Positions 49,073 through 56,744 of a DNA stretch of 64,000 nt are shown one piece after another. The notes below the pieces were generated by a model. The model was not told the origin of the DNA, did not search any database, and saw only the letters and a program-made list of their open reading frames with translations. The stretch comes from Elusimicrobiota bacterium (GTDB lineage Bacteria; Elusimicrobiota; Elusimicrobia; UBA1565; UBA9628): the NCBI GenBank assembly GCA_016194705.1, contig JACQAZ010000038.1, positions 124,001-188,000 of the forward strand. The letters run 5' to 3'. The position numbers and the translations under genes were made by a program. The stretch's first letter is position 1. Each line of letters opens with the position of its first letter.

Positions 49073-49703
49073 AGCCCGAGTTGTAGACCGCGAAGACCGA
49101 GTCCTGTACCCTCACCACGCTGCGCATGAGATAGTCCGACCTGTGCCGGAAGGTCTTGTCGGTCGCCCAGGAGTTGTCGCCCACGAGCTTGTGCGCGTCG
49201 TTGGCGTCAAGATAAAGCGAGTTGAGGCGCAGCTGCAGCTGCTGGACTTGTCCGAGGATCAAGAGCGCCGCCTGGTACATCTCGGGGTCGGGCAGGGCCT
49301 GGGTCGAGGCGATGCGGCAGCGCACCGTCAGGAAATAAAGGTTGTTGCGAATCTGATCCGAGCCCTTGGCCAAGGTGTCGAAATTGGCGCCGATGGTCTC
49401 CAGGCTCGGGCCGGGGTCATCCTGGCTGAAGGCGTAGCGCAGGTTGTCCTGCTGGGACTTGATGTAGGCGTCGATCTGGGCCAGGTTGGCGACTTGCTGG
49501 GCCACTTGTCCCGCGATCGCCTTCATGACCGGGATCATCGCGGGGTCGCTTTGCGACCGGGCCACGCGGTCGCGCGCGGTCAGCAGGGCGTCCCATAGGT
49601 ACATCTCCTGCCAGAGGCTCGGCGCCGCGGCCTCCGCGGCCAGGGCCGGACTCGCTGCCGACAGAAGAGCCAGCACGAGGGCCGATTTGGCGCCGATTTT
49701 CAC
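49047..49703 (-). CDS. Hypothetical exported helical protein
   Basis: 218 residues from the second of two adjacent GTG codons (49706 and 49703), the one placed 6 bases after a TATACT box. The signal peptide is KIGAKSALVLALLSAASPALA. The mature protein is all-helical, with Gln-rich helices (QVAQQVANLAQIDAYIKSQQ; then QVQQLQLRLNSLYLDANDAH) of four-helix-bundle type. I recognise no family. Its last 26 bases overlap the start of the sugar dehydrogenase gene, so the two are co-transcribed. Confidence 0.7.
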   Translation of the reverse strand: MKIGAKSALVLALLSAASPALAAEAAAPSLWQEMYLWDALLTARDRVARSQSDPAMIPVMKAIAGQVAQQVANLAQIDAYIKSQQDNLRYAFSQDDPGPSLETIGANFDTLAKGSDQIRNNLYFLTVRCRIASTQALPDPEMYQAALLILGQVQQLQLRLNSLYLDANDAHKLVGDNSWATDKTFRHRSDYLMRSVVRVQDSVFAVYNSGYELAMRSR

Positions 49704-49709
49704 CACGTG

Positions 49710-49715
49710 AGTATA
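49710..49715 (-). promoter_or_regulatory. -10 box TATACT for the 49047-49703 gene
   Basis: A minus-strand TATACT is 6 bases before the GTG at 49703. It is divergent from the doxX promoter 35 bases away. Confidence 0.45.
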
Positions 49716-49749
49716 TCACTTTGGGGATTTTTTTGGTCCAGCCCCGAGT

Positions 49750-49779
49750 TTGACACTCCGAAGACGCTAATGGTATCCT
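49750..49779 (+). promoter_or_regulatory. Promoter of the doxX-dnaX operon
   Basis: A perfect -35 TTGACA (49750-49755), an 18-base spacer, TATCCT (49774-49779), then exactly 6 bases to the GTG at 49786. The transcription start is predicted at the start codon. This is one of the best-supported leaderless starts in the window. Confidence 0.65.
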
Positions 49780-49785
49780 GCATTC

Positions 49786-50172
49786 GTGGACCACGACGAC
49801 ATCCTGGCCCTGGCCGGGCGTTTGCTCATCGCCATCATCTTCCTCTCCTCGGCCTTCGGAAAGATCACGGATTTCTCCGATACCGTGAAATACATGGAGG
49901 TCCACGGCATTCCTTGGTCGGGACTGCTGTGCGCCCTGGCCGCGGCCGTGGAAGCCTTGGGGGGCATCTCATTGATCCTCGGCTTCCACGTGCGCTGGGG
50001 CGCCGCGGTCCTGGCCGCGTTCCTGATCGTGGCGACCTGGATATTCCATACAGGTCCGGAGCAGCGCATCCACCTGCTCAAGAACCTCGCGATCTTGGGC
50101 GGCCTCCTGCAGGTGCTGGCCTTCGGCCCCGGGGCCCTGAGCCTCGAAGGTCGTCGCCAGCAGTCGTCTTAG
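49786..50172 (+). CDS. DoxX-family membrane protein
   Basis: 128 residues with four transmembrane helices: LAGRLLIAIIFLSSAFGKI, GLLCALAAAVEALGGISLIL, AVLAAFLIVATWIFH and LAILGGLLQVLAFGPGAL. The spacing and the FGKI after helix 1 are typical of DoxX. The role is uncertain; relatives are linked to oxidative stress or thiosulfate:quinone chemistry. It starts at GTG on the promoter and is followed after 8 bases by dnaX. Confidence 0.85.
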   Translation: MDHDDILALAGRLLIAIIFLSSAFGKITDFSDTVKYMEVHGIPWSGLLCALAAAVEALGGISLILGFHVRWGAAVLAAFLIVATWIFHTGPEQRIHLLKNLAILGGLLQVLAFGPGALSLEGRRQQSS

Positions 50173-50180
50173 GAGCCGCC

Positions 50181-51794
50181 GTGTCCAAACCCGCCTACAT
50201 CGTTCTGGCCCGCAAGTACCGGCCCCAAGACTTCGAAGAACTGTTAGGACAGCCCGCCGTCGCGGTCACGCTCAAGAACGCGATTGCCTCAAAAAAGATC
50301 GCTCATGCCTATCTTTTTACTGGACCGCGCGGGGTCGGCAAGACCACCATGGCGCGCATACTCGCCAAGGCCTTGAACTGCGTCAAGGGTCCCGCGCCGG
50401 CGCCCTGCGGGGAGTGCGAGCCCTGCTCCGAGGTCGCTTCCTCGTCGTGTCTCGACGTCTTGGAGATGGACGCGGCCTCGCATACGGGCGTCGACAACGT
50501 CAGGCAGGTCATTATCGACACGGTCGGACTGGCCCCCGCGCGGGATCGCTATAAGGTCTTCATTATCGACGAAGCCCACATGCTGTCGAGCGCGGCCTTC
50601 AACGCGCTCCTCAAGACCCTCGAGGAGCCTCCGCCTCACGTCGTGTTCATTTTGGCCACAACGGAATCGACGAAGATCCCGTCGACCATCGCCTCGCGCT
50701 GCCAGCGCTTCAAGTTCCGGCCCGTCCCGGTCGAGCTTTTGCGCGAGCACCTCGAATCTTTAGCGAAGAAGGAGAAAATCGAGATCGAGCTCGAGGCCCT
50801 CGAACTGCTGGCCCGCACCGCGGAAGGCTCCTTGCGCGACGCGGTGAGCCTGCTCGACCAGTGCCGGTCGTTCTCCGAAAAAAAGGTGACCGCCGAGGCC
50901 GTCCGCGAAATGTTCGGCTTCGTTCCGCAGGAGATGCTCTTAGGCGCCGCCAAGGCCCTTCTCGGCAAGGACGCCAAGGGGCTGGCGCAATGGCTGCAGA
51001 GAGTCTACGAGGAGGGCGTCGAGCCGTCACAGTTTCTCAAAGACATGCGGGCGGCCCTGGAGGCCCTTTACCTGTCCAAGCTTGGGCTGGCCGCGGCCGT
51101 GCCGGCGGCCTGGACTCAAGCCGCCGCGACGGTCTCGGCGGAGAGTTTGGGGTTCCTGCTGCGGCGCCTCAACCGGGCCCTGGAGGAGCTTCGCTGGGGC
51201 GATTCTCCCCGGCTCTCCCTCGAGCTGAGCCTGTTCTCGTGCCTCGAGGCGGCTTGGGACCTGTCGGACTGGGCGCAGCGTCTCGAGCGACTCGAGGGGC
51301 GCCTGTCCTCGGGGGCGGCCTGCGCCCCAGGGGAGGAGCCCGAGCTCGCGGGCGAGGAGCCTGCAAAGGCGTCGGCGCCGGCCGCGGGCGGCGACGCCTG
51401 GACCCAGGTCCTCGCCGCGGCGCGCAAGGAGAAGCCGGCGTTGGCCGGAGTGCTCGACAAAGCCAGGGTGGACGTTTCCGCTGGGGGCCCTTGGAAGCTC
51501 ATCATCGGCAAGCCCTTCGAGCTGGAACAGGCGAAAAGAGGGCAGGGCTGGATTGAGGCCAAATTGGCCACAATCCGCGGGCTGCCGACGAGGGTCGCCG
51601 TGGAGTTGGGCCAAATTGGCCACACTCCCGCCGCCGCGCCGGCGGCTGAGGCTGCCGCGCCGGAGCCGGAAGGAGGCGAAGGCAGCGCCTGGAAGGACGT
51701 CACCGAGTCGGCTCCCCGGGCCTCGCCGGAGGCGCTCAAGAAAGCGCAGCAGATCCTGGGCGGCAAAGTCCGCATCGTCAAGAAGCCCCAATGA
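50181..51794 (+). CDS. dnaX: DNA polymerase III subunit gamma/tau
   Basis: 537 residues starting at GTG with AGGAG five bases upstream. It has ARKYRPQDFEELLGQ, Walker A FTGPRGVGKTTMARILAKAL, a four-Cys zinc module (CVKGPAPAPCGECEPC), IIDEAHMLSSAAFNALLKTL and the SRC sensor in IASRCQRFKF. It is the clamp-loader motor that places the beta clamp. The C-terminal third is Ala/Glu-rich, as in tau linkers. A run of seven A (50878-50884) makes A AAA AAG in frame near residue 233, but the -1 frame stays open for more than 200 codons. Its stop overlaps recR as ATGA. Confidence 0.95.
   Translation: MSKPAYIVLARKYRPQDFEELLGQPAVAVTLKNAIASKKIAHAYLFTGPRGVGKTTMARILAKALNCVKGPAPAPCGECEPCSEVASSSCLDVLEMDAASHTGVDNVRQVIIDTVGLAPARDRYKVFIIDEAHMLSSAAFNALLKTLEEPPPHVVFILATTESTKIPSTIASRCQRFKFRPVPVELLREHLESLAKKEKIEIELEALELLARTAEGSLRDAVSLLDQCRSFSEKKVTAEAVREMFGFVPQEMLLGAAKALLGKDAKGLAQWLQRVYEEGVEPSQFLKDMRAALEALYLSKLGLAAAVPAAWTQAAATVSAESLGFLLRRLNRALEELRWGDSPRLSLELSLFSCLEAAWDLSDWAQRLERLEGRLSSGAACAPGEEPELAGEEPAKASAPAAGGDAWTQVLAAARKEKPALAGVLDKARVDVSAGGPWKLIIGKPFELEQAKRGQGWIEAKLATIRGLPTRVAVELGQIGHTPAAAPAAEAAAPEPEGGEGSAWKDVTESAPRASPEALKKAQQILGGKVRIVKKPQ
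51557..51621 (+). repeat. Two copies of GGCCAAATTGGCCACA inside dnaX
   Basis: The 16-base sequence occurs at 51557-51572 and 51609-51624, 52 bases apart. Each contains the inverted repeat GGCCAA-A-TTGGCC. The copies are read in different codon phases, so the protein sequence does not explain the identity. Confidence 0.7.
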
Positions 51795-52387
51795 AGAGCT
51801 TCTCAAAGCTCATCGCGAGCCTCAAGCGGCTGCCCGGGATCGGCCCCAAGCAGGCCGAGAGGCTGGCGGTCTTCCTGCTTCGCGCTCCCGATTTTGAGAC
51901 CGACGGCCTGGTGGCCGCCCTGCGCGAGGCCAAGGCCGCCATACGTCCCTGCCGGCAATGCTTCGACTTCACCGAAAGCGACCTCTGCCGCCTCTGCTCC
52001 GACCCGGACCGCGACCGGGGACTTCTGTGCGTGGTCTCCGAGACGCAGGACGTGACGGCCATCGAGCGCTCTCGCGGCTACAAAGGCCTCTACCACGTCC
52101 TGCACGGCGCGCTCTCGCCCCTGGAAGGGATCGGGCCGGAGGCCCTGCGCGTTCGGGAGCTGCTGGACCGCGTCGGACGGGCCGGAGCGACCCTGCGCGA
52201 AGTGGTCCTCGCCACCGACCCGGACGCCGAAGGAGAGGCGACGGCGCTTTATCTGTCGCAAAAACTCAAAGGGGGCGGCTCTTTCAAGGTCACGCGCATC
52301 GCGCACGGGGTCCCGATGGGCGGAGACCTGGACTACATCGACGAGCGCACTTTGTCCCACGCCCTGGCGGGACGCACGGAGGTCTAG
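51791..52387 (+). CDS. recR: Recombination protein RecR
   Basis: 198 residues, the usual length. A helix-hairpin-helix start (LKRLPGIGPKQAERLAVFLL) is followed by a zinc finger (CRQCFDFTESDLCRLC) and a TOPRIM domain with VVSETQDVTAIE and LATDPDAEGEATALYL. RecR acts with RecO and RecF in loading RecA at gaps. The dnaX-recR pair with overlapping genes is conserved in many bacteria. Confidence 0.96.
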   Translation: MKSFSKLIASLKRLPGIGPKQAERLAVFLLRAPDFETDGLVAALREAKAAIRPCRQCFDFTESDLCRLCSDPDRDRGLLCVVSETQDVTAIERSRGYKGLYHVLHGALSPLEGIGPEALRVRELLDRVGRAGATLREVVLATDPDAEGEATALYLSQKLKGGGSFKVTRIAHGVPMGGDLDYIDERTLSHALAGRTEV

Positions 52388-52388
52388 G

Positions 52389-53798
52389 ATGCGCTACGAA
52401 AACATACTCGAGACCATCGGCGGTACGCCCCTGGTCCGCCTCAACCGCATGGCCGAAGGCTACAAGCCCAAGATTTATCTGAAATGCGAATTCTTCAACC
52501 CAGGCGGTTCGGTCAAGGACCGCATCGGGGTGACGATGATCGAGGAAGCCGAGCGCAAGGGCCTGCTCAAGCCCGGCGGGACCATCATCGAGGGCACGTC
52601 GGGCAACACGGGCATCGGCCTGGCGCTGCTGGCCGCGATCCGCGGCTACAAGCTGATCTTCACGATCACCGACAAGCAGTCGCGCGAGAAAATCAACCTG
52701 TTGAAGGCGATGGGCGCCGAAGTGATCGTCTGCCCGACCGCGGTGGCGCCCGAGGACCCGCGCAGCTACTACTCGGTCGCGGCCAAGCTGGCCAAAGAGA
52801 TACCCAACGCCTATTATCCCAATCAGTACGAGAACCCCCAGAACCCCAAGGCCCACTACGAGACCACGGGCCCCGAGATCTGGAAAGACTCGGGAGCCCG
52901 GATCACGCACTTCGTCGCCGGCATGGGCACGGGGGGGACGATCTCGGGGGCGGGCAAGTATCTCAAGGAGATGGACCCGAAGATCAAGATCATCGGGGCC
53001 GATCCCATCGGCTCCCTGTACTACGAGAAGATCAAGTTCAACCGGGTCGGCAAGGCCCACACCTACGTCATCGAGGGCATCGGCGAGGACATCTTCCCTT
53101 CGACCATGGACTTGAAGCTCGTCGACGACGTCATCCAGGTCCAGGACCGGGAGGCCTTCGTGGCGACCCGGCGCCTGGTGCGCCTGGAGGGCATCATGAC
53201 CGGCGGCTCCGGCGGCGCGGCCCTGTGGGCGGGCCTCAAGTACGCCGAGAAGCTCACCGCGAAGGACTTCATGGTGATCCTCCTGCCCGACACGGGCATG
53301 CGCTACCTCTCCAAGATTTACAACGACGAGTGGATGAAGGAGAACCAATACCAGGAAAGCGAGCTGCATCTCTACGCGCGCGACGTCCTCTCGGCCAAGC
53401 GCCACGGAGGACGCGAGCGCAAGCTCGTCATGGGCAAGCCCAAGGACACCTTGATCCAGGCCCTTCACGCGATGCGCAAGCAGGACATCTCACAGCTGCC
53501 CGTCTTCGAGGGCAAGAGGCTCGTCGGCGCCGTCTCGGAGGACGCGATTCTGGGCTTCATGCTCAAGGGCCGCGAGCTCAAGAAGATGATCGTGCGCGAG
53601 GCCATGGGCGACCCCCCGCCTGTGGTCACTCCGCAGGCGCGCATCGAGTCGATCATGCGCCTGATCAGCTCGGATCGCCCCGCGGTGCTGGTGCAGACGG
53701 CCAAGGCCCAGTACGACATCATCACGAAGTACGACATCCTCAACGCGGTGTCGAAGTTCGCGGGCGACGGAAAGTCGCCGTCCCATAGCCAGAATTAG
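52389..53798 (+). CDS. Cystathionine beta-synthase with C-terminal CBS-domain pair
   Basis: 469 residues. The PLP-dependent domain (1-315) has the Schiff-base Lys in NPGGSVKDRIGV, TSGNTGIGLA and the phosphate loop GMGTGGTISGAG. Residues about 335-460 form two CBS motifs (DTLIQALHAMRKQDISQLPV; then IESIMRLISSDRPAVLV). The D-P-x-G-S sequence after the phosphate loop suits cystathionine beta-synthase rather than plain cysteine synthase. It joins homocysteine and serine. It pairs with the cystathionine gamma-lyase/synthase gene 4.8 kb downstream. The start is one base after the recR stop. Confidence 0.92.
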   Translation: MRYENILETIGGTPLVRLNRMAEGYKPKIYLKCEFFNPGGSVKDRIGVTMIEEAERKGLLKPGGTIIEGTSGNTGIGLALLAAIRGYKLIFTITDKQSREKINLLKAMGAEVIVCPTAVAPEDPRSYYSVAAKLAKEIPNAYYPNQYENPQNPKAHYETTGPEIWKDSGARITHFVAGMGTGGTISGAGKYLKEMDPKIKIIGADPIGSLYYEKIKFNRVGKAHTYVIEGIGEDIFPSTMDLKLVDDVIQVQDREAFVATRRLVRLEGIMTGGSGGAALWAGLKYAEKLTAKDFMVILLPDTGMRYLSKIYNDEWMKENQYQESELHLYARDVLSAKRHGGRERKLVMGKPKDTLIQALHAMRKQDISQLPVFEGKRLVGAVSEDAILGFMLKGRELKKMIVREAMGDPPPVVTPQARIESIMRLISSDRPAVLVQTAKAQYDIITKYDILNAVSKFAGDGKSPSHSQN

Positions 53799-53807
53799 GA
53801 GAGCGCG

Positions 53808-55316
53808 ATGAAAACCTGGAACGCCTTGTTCGTGTGTCTGTTCTGGTGCGCGGGATCGGCGCGTGCCGCGGATCTTGCCGCGCCGAAGGTCATGGAGACC
53901 CCGATGGGCGCCGACGTCGAAAAGGCGGAAGCAAAGACCGAACCCGCCAAGGAAGCCCCCAAGGCCGATAAGCCCGAGAACCGAAAGAAAGAGGAGGCCA
54001 AGGCGGCGGAGGAGGAGGGCAAGGCGGCGCCTGCGGCGGCGATACCCGAGATCGTCGAGAAGCCCAAGGCGAAGGTCTTGACCGCGGCGGAGAGCCTGGC
54101 GGCCGAATGGAAGTTCCTCGGCGATGAGGCGCAAAGCGCCGACGGAGAGATCCAGGACGGCGCCGTCGAGCATCTCAAGGTCTTCGTCGACAAGAGGCTC
54201 GAGGCTCCCATGCGGCCGGATGCGTTGTATCTGCTCGCGGGCTTGCGGCAGAAGAGGGGCGACGTCAAGGGGGGGCTTGTCGACCTGCTGAGGCTGGTCT
54301 ACGAGTATCCCGAGTCCAAGCACGCCATGAAGGCGAAGTCCGATTTCCTCGACGGCGCCGGGCGCAAGTTCTCGCGGCGCCTCAAGGCGGCCGAGGAGGA
54401 ACTCGTCAAGACGCCTAAGTCCGAGGACAAGGCCGAGCGCTTGGCGTTGCTTTGCGAGAAGCTCGGGGGTTCGATGGAGGATTCGCTTTACGAGGCTTCC
54501 GTCGAGGAGATCCACCGCTTCGAGACGCGCTTCGCGGATTACGCGGGCGCCGACAAGGTCGAGTTCTCCCTCGCCGGGCTGCATGCCGCGGGAGGCCGGT
54601 CGGTCATGGCGCTGGTGGCCTATCAGAAGCTCCTCGCGGTCCGTCCGGACAGCGCATTGCGGCCCAAGGCGCAGTTCGCGGTCGGCGCCGTGTACGCCGA
54701 CAGTCTCAAGGATTACAAGAAGGCCATCGAGGCTTTCTCGGAAGTCGTCGAGAAATATCCCGGAAGCCCGGAGGTCCTGGCCTCCCTGCAGCGCTCCTCG
54801 CAGCTCTACTCGGACCGGCTCAAGCAGTACCAGCTCGCCGTCGAGGTCGACGAGAAAATCGTCAAGCTCTTCCCGAAGACCGACGGCGCGCTCGCGGCCC
54901 TCAAGGACGCGGCCAAGCTTCAGCGCGAGAGGCTCAAGGCGCCCGGCGACGCGATCAAGACCGATCAGCGGCTGGCCGCGATGTTCCCGACGGCCGGAGT
55001 CGACGCGCTGCGAGAGGCGGCGGCGATCGCGCGCAAGGACCTCAAGGACTACAAGCAGGAGGTCGAGATACGGCGCGCAATCGCCAAGAGCTACGCCTCC
55101 GCAAAAGAAGCCCCCGAGGAGCTCTACGCCGCCGCCGAGGTCTGCGAGGACGACCTCAAGGACAACGAGCAGGCCCTTTCCCTTTATAAGGAGCTCGGAA
55201 CGAGCTTCCCCGGCACCAAGCAGGCCAAGAAGGCCGCGGAGCGGCTCGCCAAGCTCGACAAGGCGGCGGCGCCGGTCCCCGCGCCCGTTCCCGCGCCGGC
55301 GCCGGAGAAGCCATAG
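53808..55316 (+). CDS. Exported TPR-repeat protein (BamD/YbgF-like repeats)
   Basis: 502 residues. A signal peptide (WNALFVCLFWCAGSARA) precedes a Lys/Glu/Ala-rich disordered stretch (about 30-95). Repeats follow of the type found in outer-membrane-linked TPR proteins, for example YKKAIEAFSEVVEKYPGSPE and NEQALSLYKELGTSFPGTKQ. The tail is Pro/Ala-rich. It may scaffold envelope proteins; no partner is evident. It has AGGAGAG upstream of the ATG and lies 9 bases after the beta-synthase. Confidence 0.8.
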   Translation: MKTWNALFVCLFWCAGSARAADLAAPKVMETPMGADVEKAEAKTEPAKEAPKADKPENRKKEEAKAAEEEGKAAPAAAIPEIVEKPKAKVLTAAESLAAEWKFLGDEAQSADGEIQDGAVEHLKVFVDKRLEAPMRPDALYLLAGLRQKRGDVKGGLVDLLRLVYEYPESKHAMKAKSDFLDGAGRKFSRRLKAAEEELVKTPKSEDKAERLALLCEKLGGSMEDSLYEASVEEIHRFETRFADYAGADKVEFSLAGLHAAGGRSVMALVAYQKLLAVRPDSALRPKAQFAVGAVYADSLKDYKKAIEAFSEVVEKYPGSPEVLASLQRSSQLYSDRLKQYQLAVEVDEKIVKLFPKTDGALAALKDAAKLQRERLKAPGDAIKTDQRLAAMFPTAGVDALREAAAIARKDLKDYKQEVEIRRAIAKSYASAKEAPEELYAAAEVCEDDLKDNEQALSLYKELGTSFPGTKQAKKAAERLAKLDKAAAPVPAPVPAPAPEKP

Positions 55317-55322
55317 GGCCCG

Positions 55323-56744
55323 ATGAGCCCGTTATTGGCGCTCGCTCTGGCCGCGGCCGGCGTCGCGGCGGCGGCGCCGGCTGATCCCGAAGCCGCCTAC
55401 TTCGCGGAGTCGCGCGAGCGGCTCAAGGCCCTCGTGCGCCTGGACACATCCAACCCGCCGGGAAATGAGATCATCGCCGCGGACTACCTCAAGACGGAAC
55501 TCGCCAAGGACGGGATCGCCTCGGAGATCTTCACCTCAAGCCCGACGCGCTCGAGCCTGGTCGCGCGGCTCAAGGGATCAGGCGCCATGAGGCCCATCGT
55601 GCTCATGTGCCACACCGACGTCGTGCCGGCGGCCGCGAAGGATTGGTCGCAGCCGCCGTTTGCCGCCAGCGAGAAGGACGGCTACATCTACGGCCGCGGA
55701 ACGGCCGACATCAAGAGCATGTGCGCTGTCGAAGCCTCCCTGCTGGTCTGGCTCAAGCGCACCAAAACGGCTTTGGCGCGCGACGTGATCTTTTTCGCCG
55801 AGGCTGACGAGGAAACCGGGAACCGGCAGCGCCACATCGATTGGCTCATGAAGGAGCACGCCGAGGCCGTCGCAGCGGAGTTCGGGGTCAACGAGGGAGG
55901 AAACACGCTGTGGTCGGACGATGGGCCTTACGAGATACGCATCCAAGCCGCCGAAAAAGAGTACATGGACCTGACCTTGGTGGCTCACGGCCAGGCGGGC
56001 CACGCCTCGGTGCCGCGCTCGGATAACGCCGTGACGGCGCTGGCCCGTGCCGTGACGCGTCTGTCCATGCACCACTTCCCGGCGCAGGTCAACGCTGTGG
56101 CCCGCGGCTTCCTCGAGACCCAGGCGAAGTCGGCCAAGGGCGAGCTCAAGTCCGCGATCGAGATGGCTCTCTCCGCCAAGCCGGGACCGATCCTGGACAT
56201 GGCCGCCGACCGCCTGGCCGGGATCAACCCCGAGTTCGCCGCGATGCTCAGAAACACCGTGACGCCGACGATTCTGGCGGCGGGATACAAGGCCAACGTG
56301 ATTCCCGGGGAGGCCCAAGCGACCTGCAACGCGCGCCTGATGCCCGGCGTGCGGGCCGAAGACCTGATCGCCGAGGTCAAAGAGGCCATCGCCGATCCCT
56401 CCATCGAGGTGCGCTACGACCCGCCGACCCGCGAACCCGTCGGGACCATGCCCGCCGACACCGAGTTCTACCGCGCCGTGCAGTCCGCCGCCTCCGAACT
56501 GGCGCCCAAGGCGCGCGTGATGCCCTTCATGGCGGCCTGGACCACGGACTCTCAGGATCTGCGCGGGCGGGGGACGATCATGTACGGAATCGACCCGCCC
56601 GTCACGGAGGAGGACGGCAACCGCATCCACGGCGTCGATGAGCGCCTGTCCGCGGCGGCCCTGGACTGGTACGCCCGCTTCCTGCGCGAGATCGTGCTGA
56701 AAGTCGCCGCGGGCCCTGCCGCCGCTTCTCAAAAGGCGAGATGA
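55323..56744 (+). CDS. Exported M20-family metallopeptidase
   Basis: 473 residues with a signal peptide (LLALALAAAGVAAAAPA). Metal and catalytic motifs are VLMCHTDVVPAA, GRGTADIKSMCA and FAEADEETGNRQ, and the lid contains HGQAGHASVPR. The family includes carboxypeptidase PM20D1-like and acylase enzymes. Its export and its neighbours, an S9 peptidase (overlap ATGA) and a TPR protein, suggest scavenging of extracellular peptides. Confidence 0.9.
   Translation: MSPLLALALAAAGVAAAAPADPEAAYFAESRERLKALVRLDTSNPPGNEIIAADYLKTELAKDGIASEIFTSSPTRSSLVARLKGSGAMRPIVLMCHTDVVPAAAKDWSQPPFAASEKDGYIYGRGTADIKSMCAVEASLLVWLKRTKTALARDVIFFAEADEETGNRQRHIDWLMKEHAEAVAAEFGVNEGGNTLWSDDGPYEIRIQAAEKEYMDLTLVAHGQAGHASVPRSDNAVTALARAVTRLSMHHFPAQVNAVARGFLETQAKSAKGELKSAIEMALSAKPGPILDMAADRLAGINPEFAAMLRNTVTPTILAAGYKANVIPGEAQATCNARLMPGVRAEDLIAEVKEAIADPSIEVRYDPPTREPVGTMPADTEFYRAVQSAASELAPKARVMPFMAAWTTDSQDLRGRGTIMYGIDPPVTEEDGNRIHGVDERLSAAALDWYARFLREIVLKVAAGPAAASQKAR

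Noticed and set aside
50861..51556. A 231-codon frame in the -1 phase of dnaX
   Set aside because: It could extend a frameshifted DnaX, but the sequence is Arg/Gly-rich and non-homologous to any DnaX end, so it is a shadow frame.
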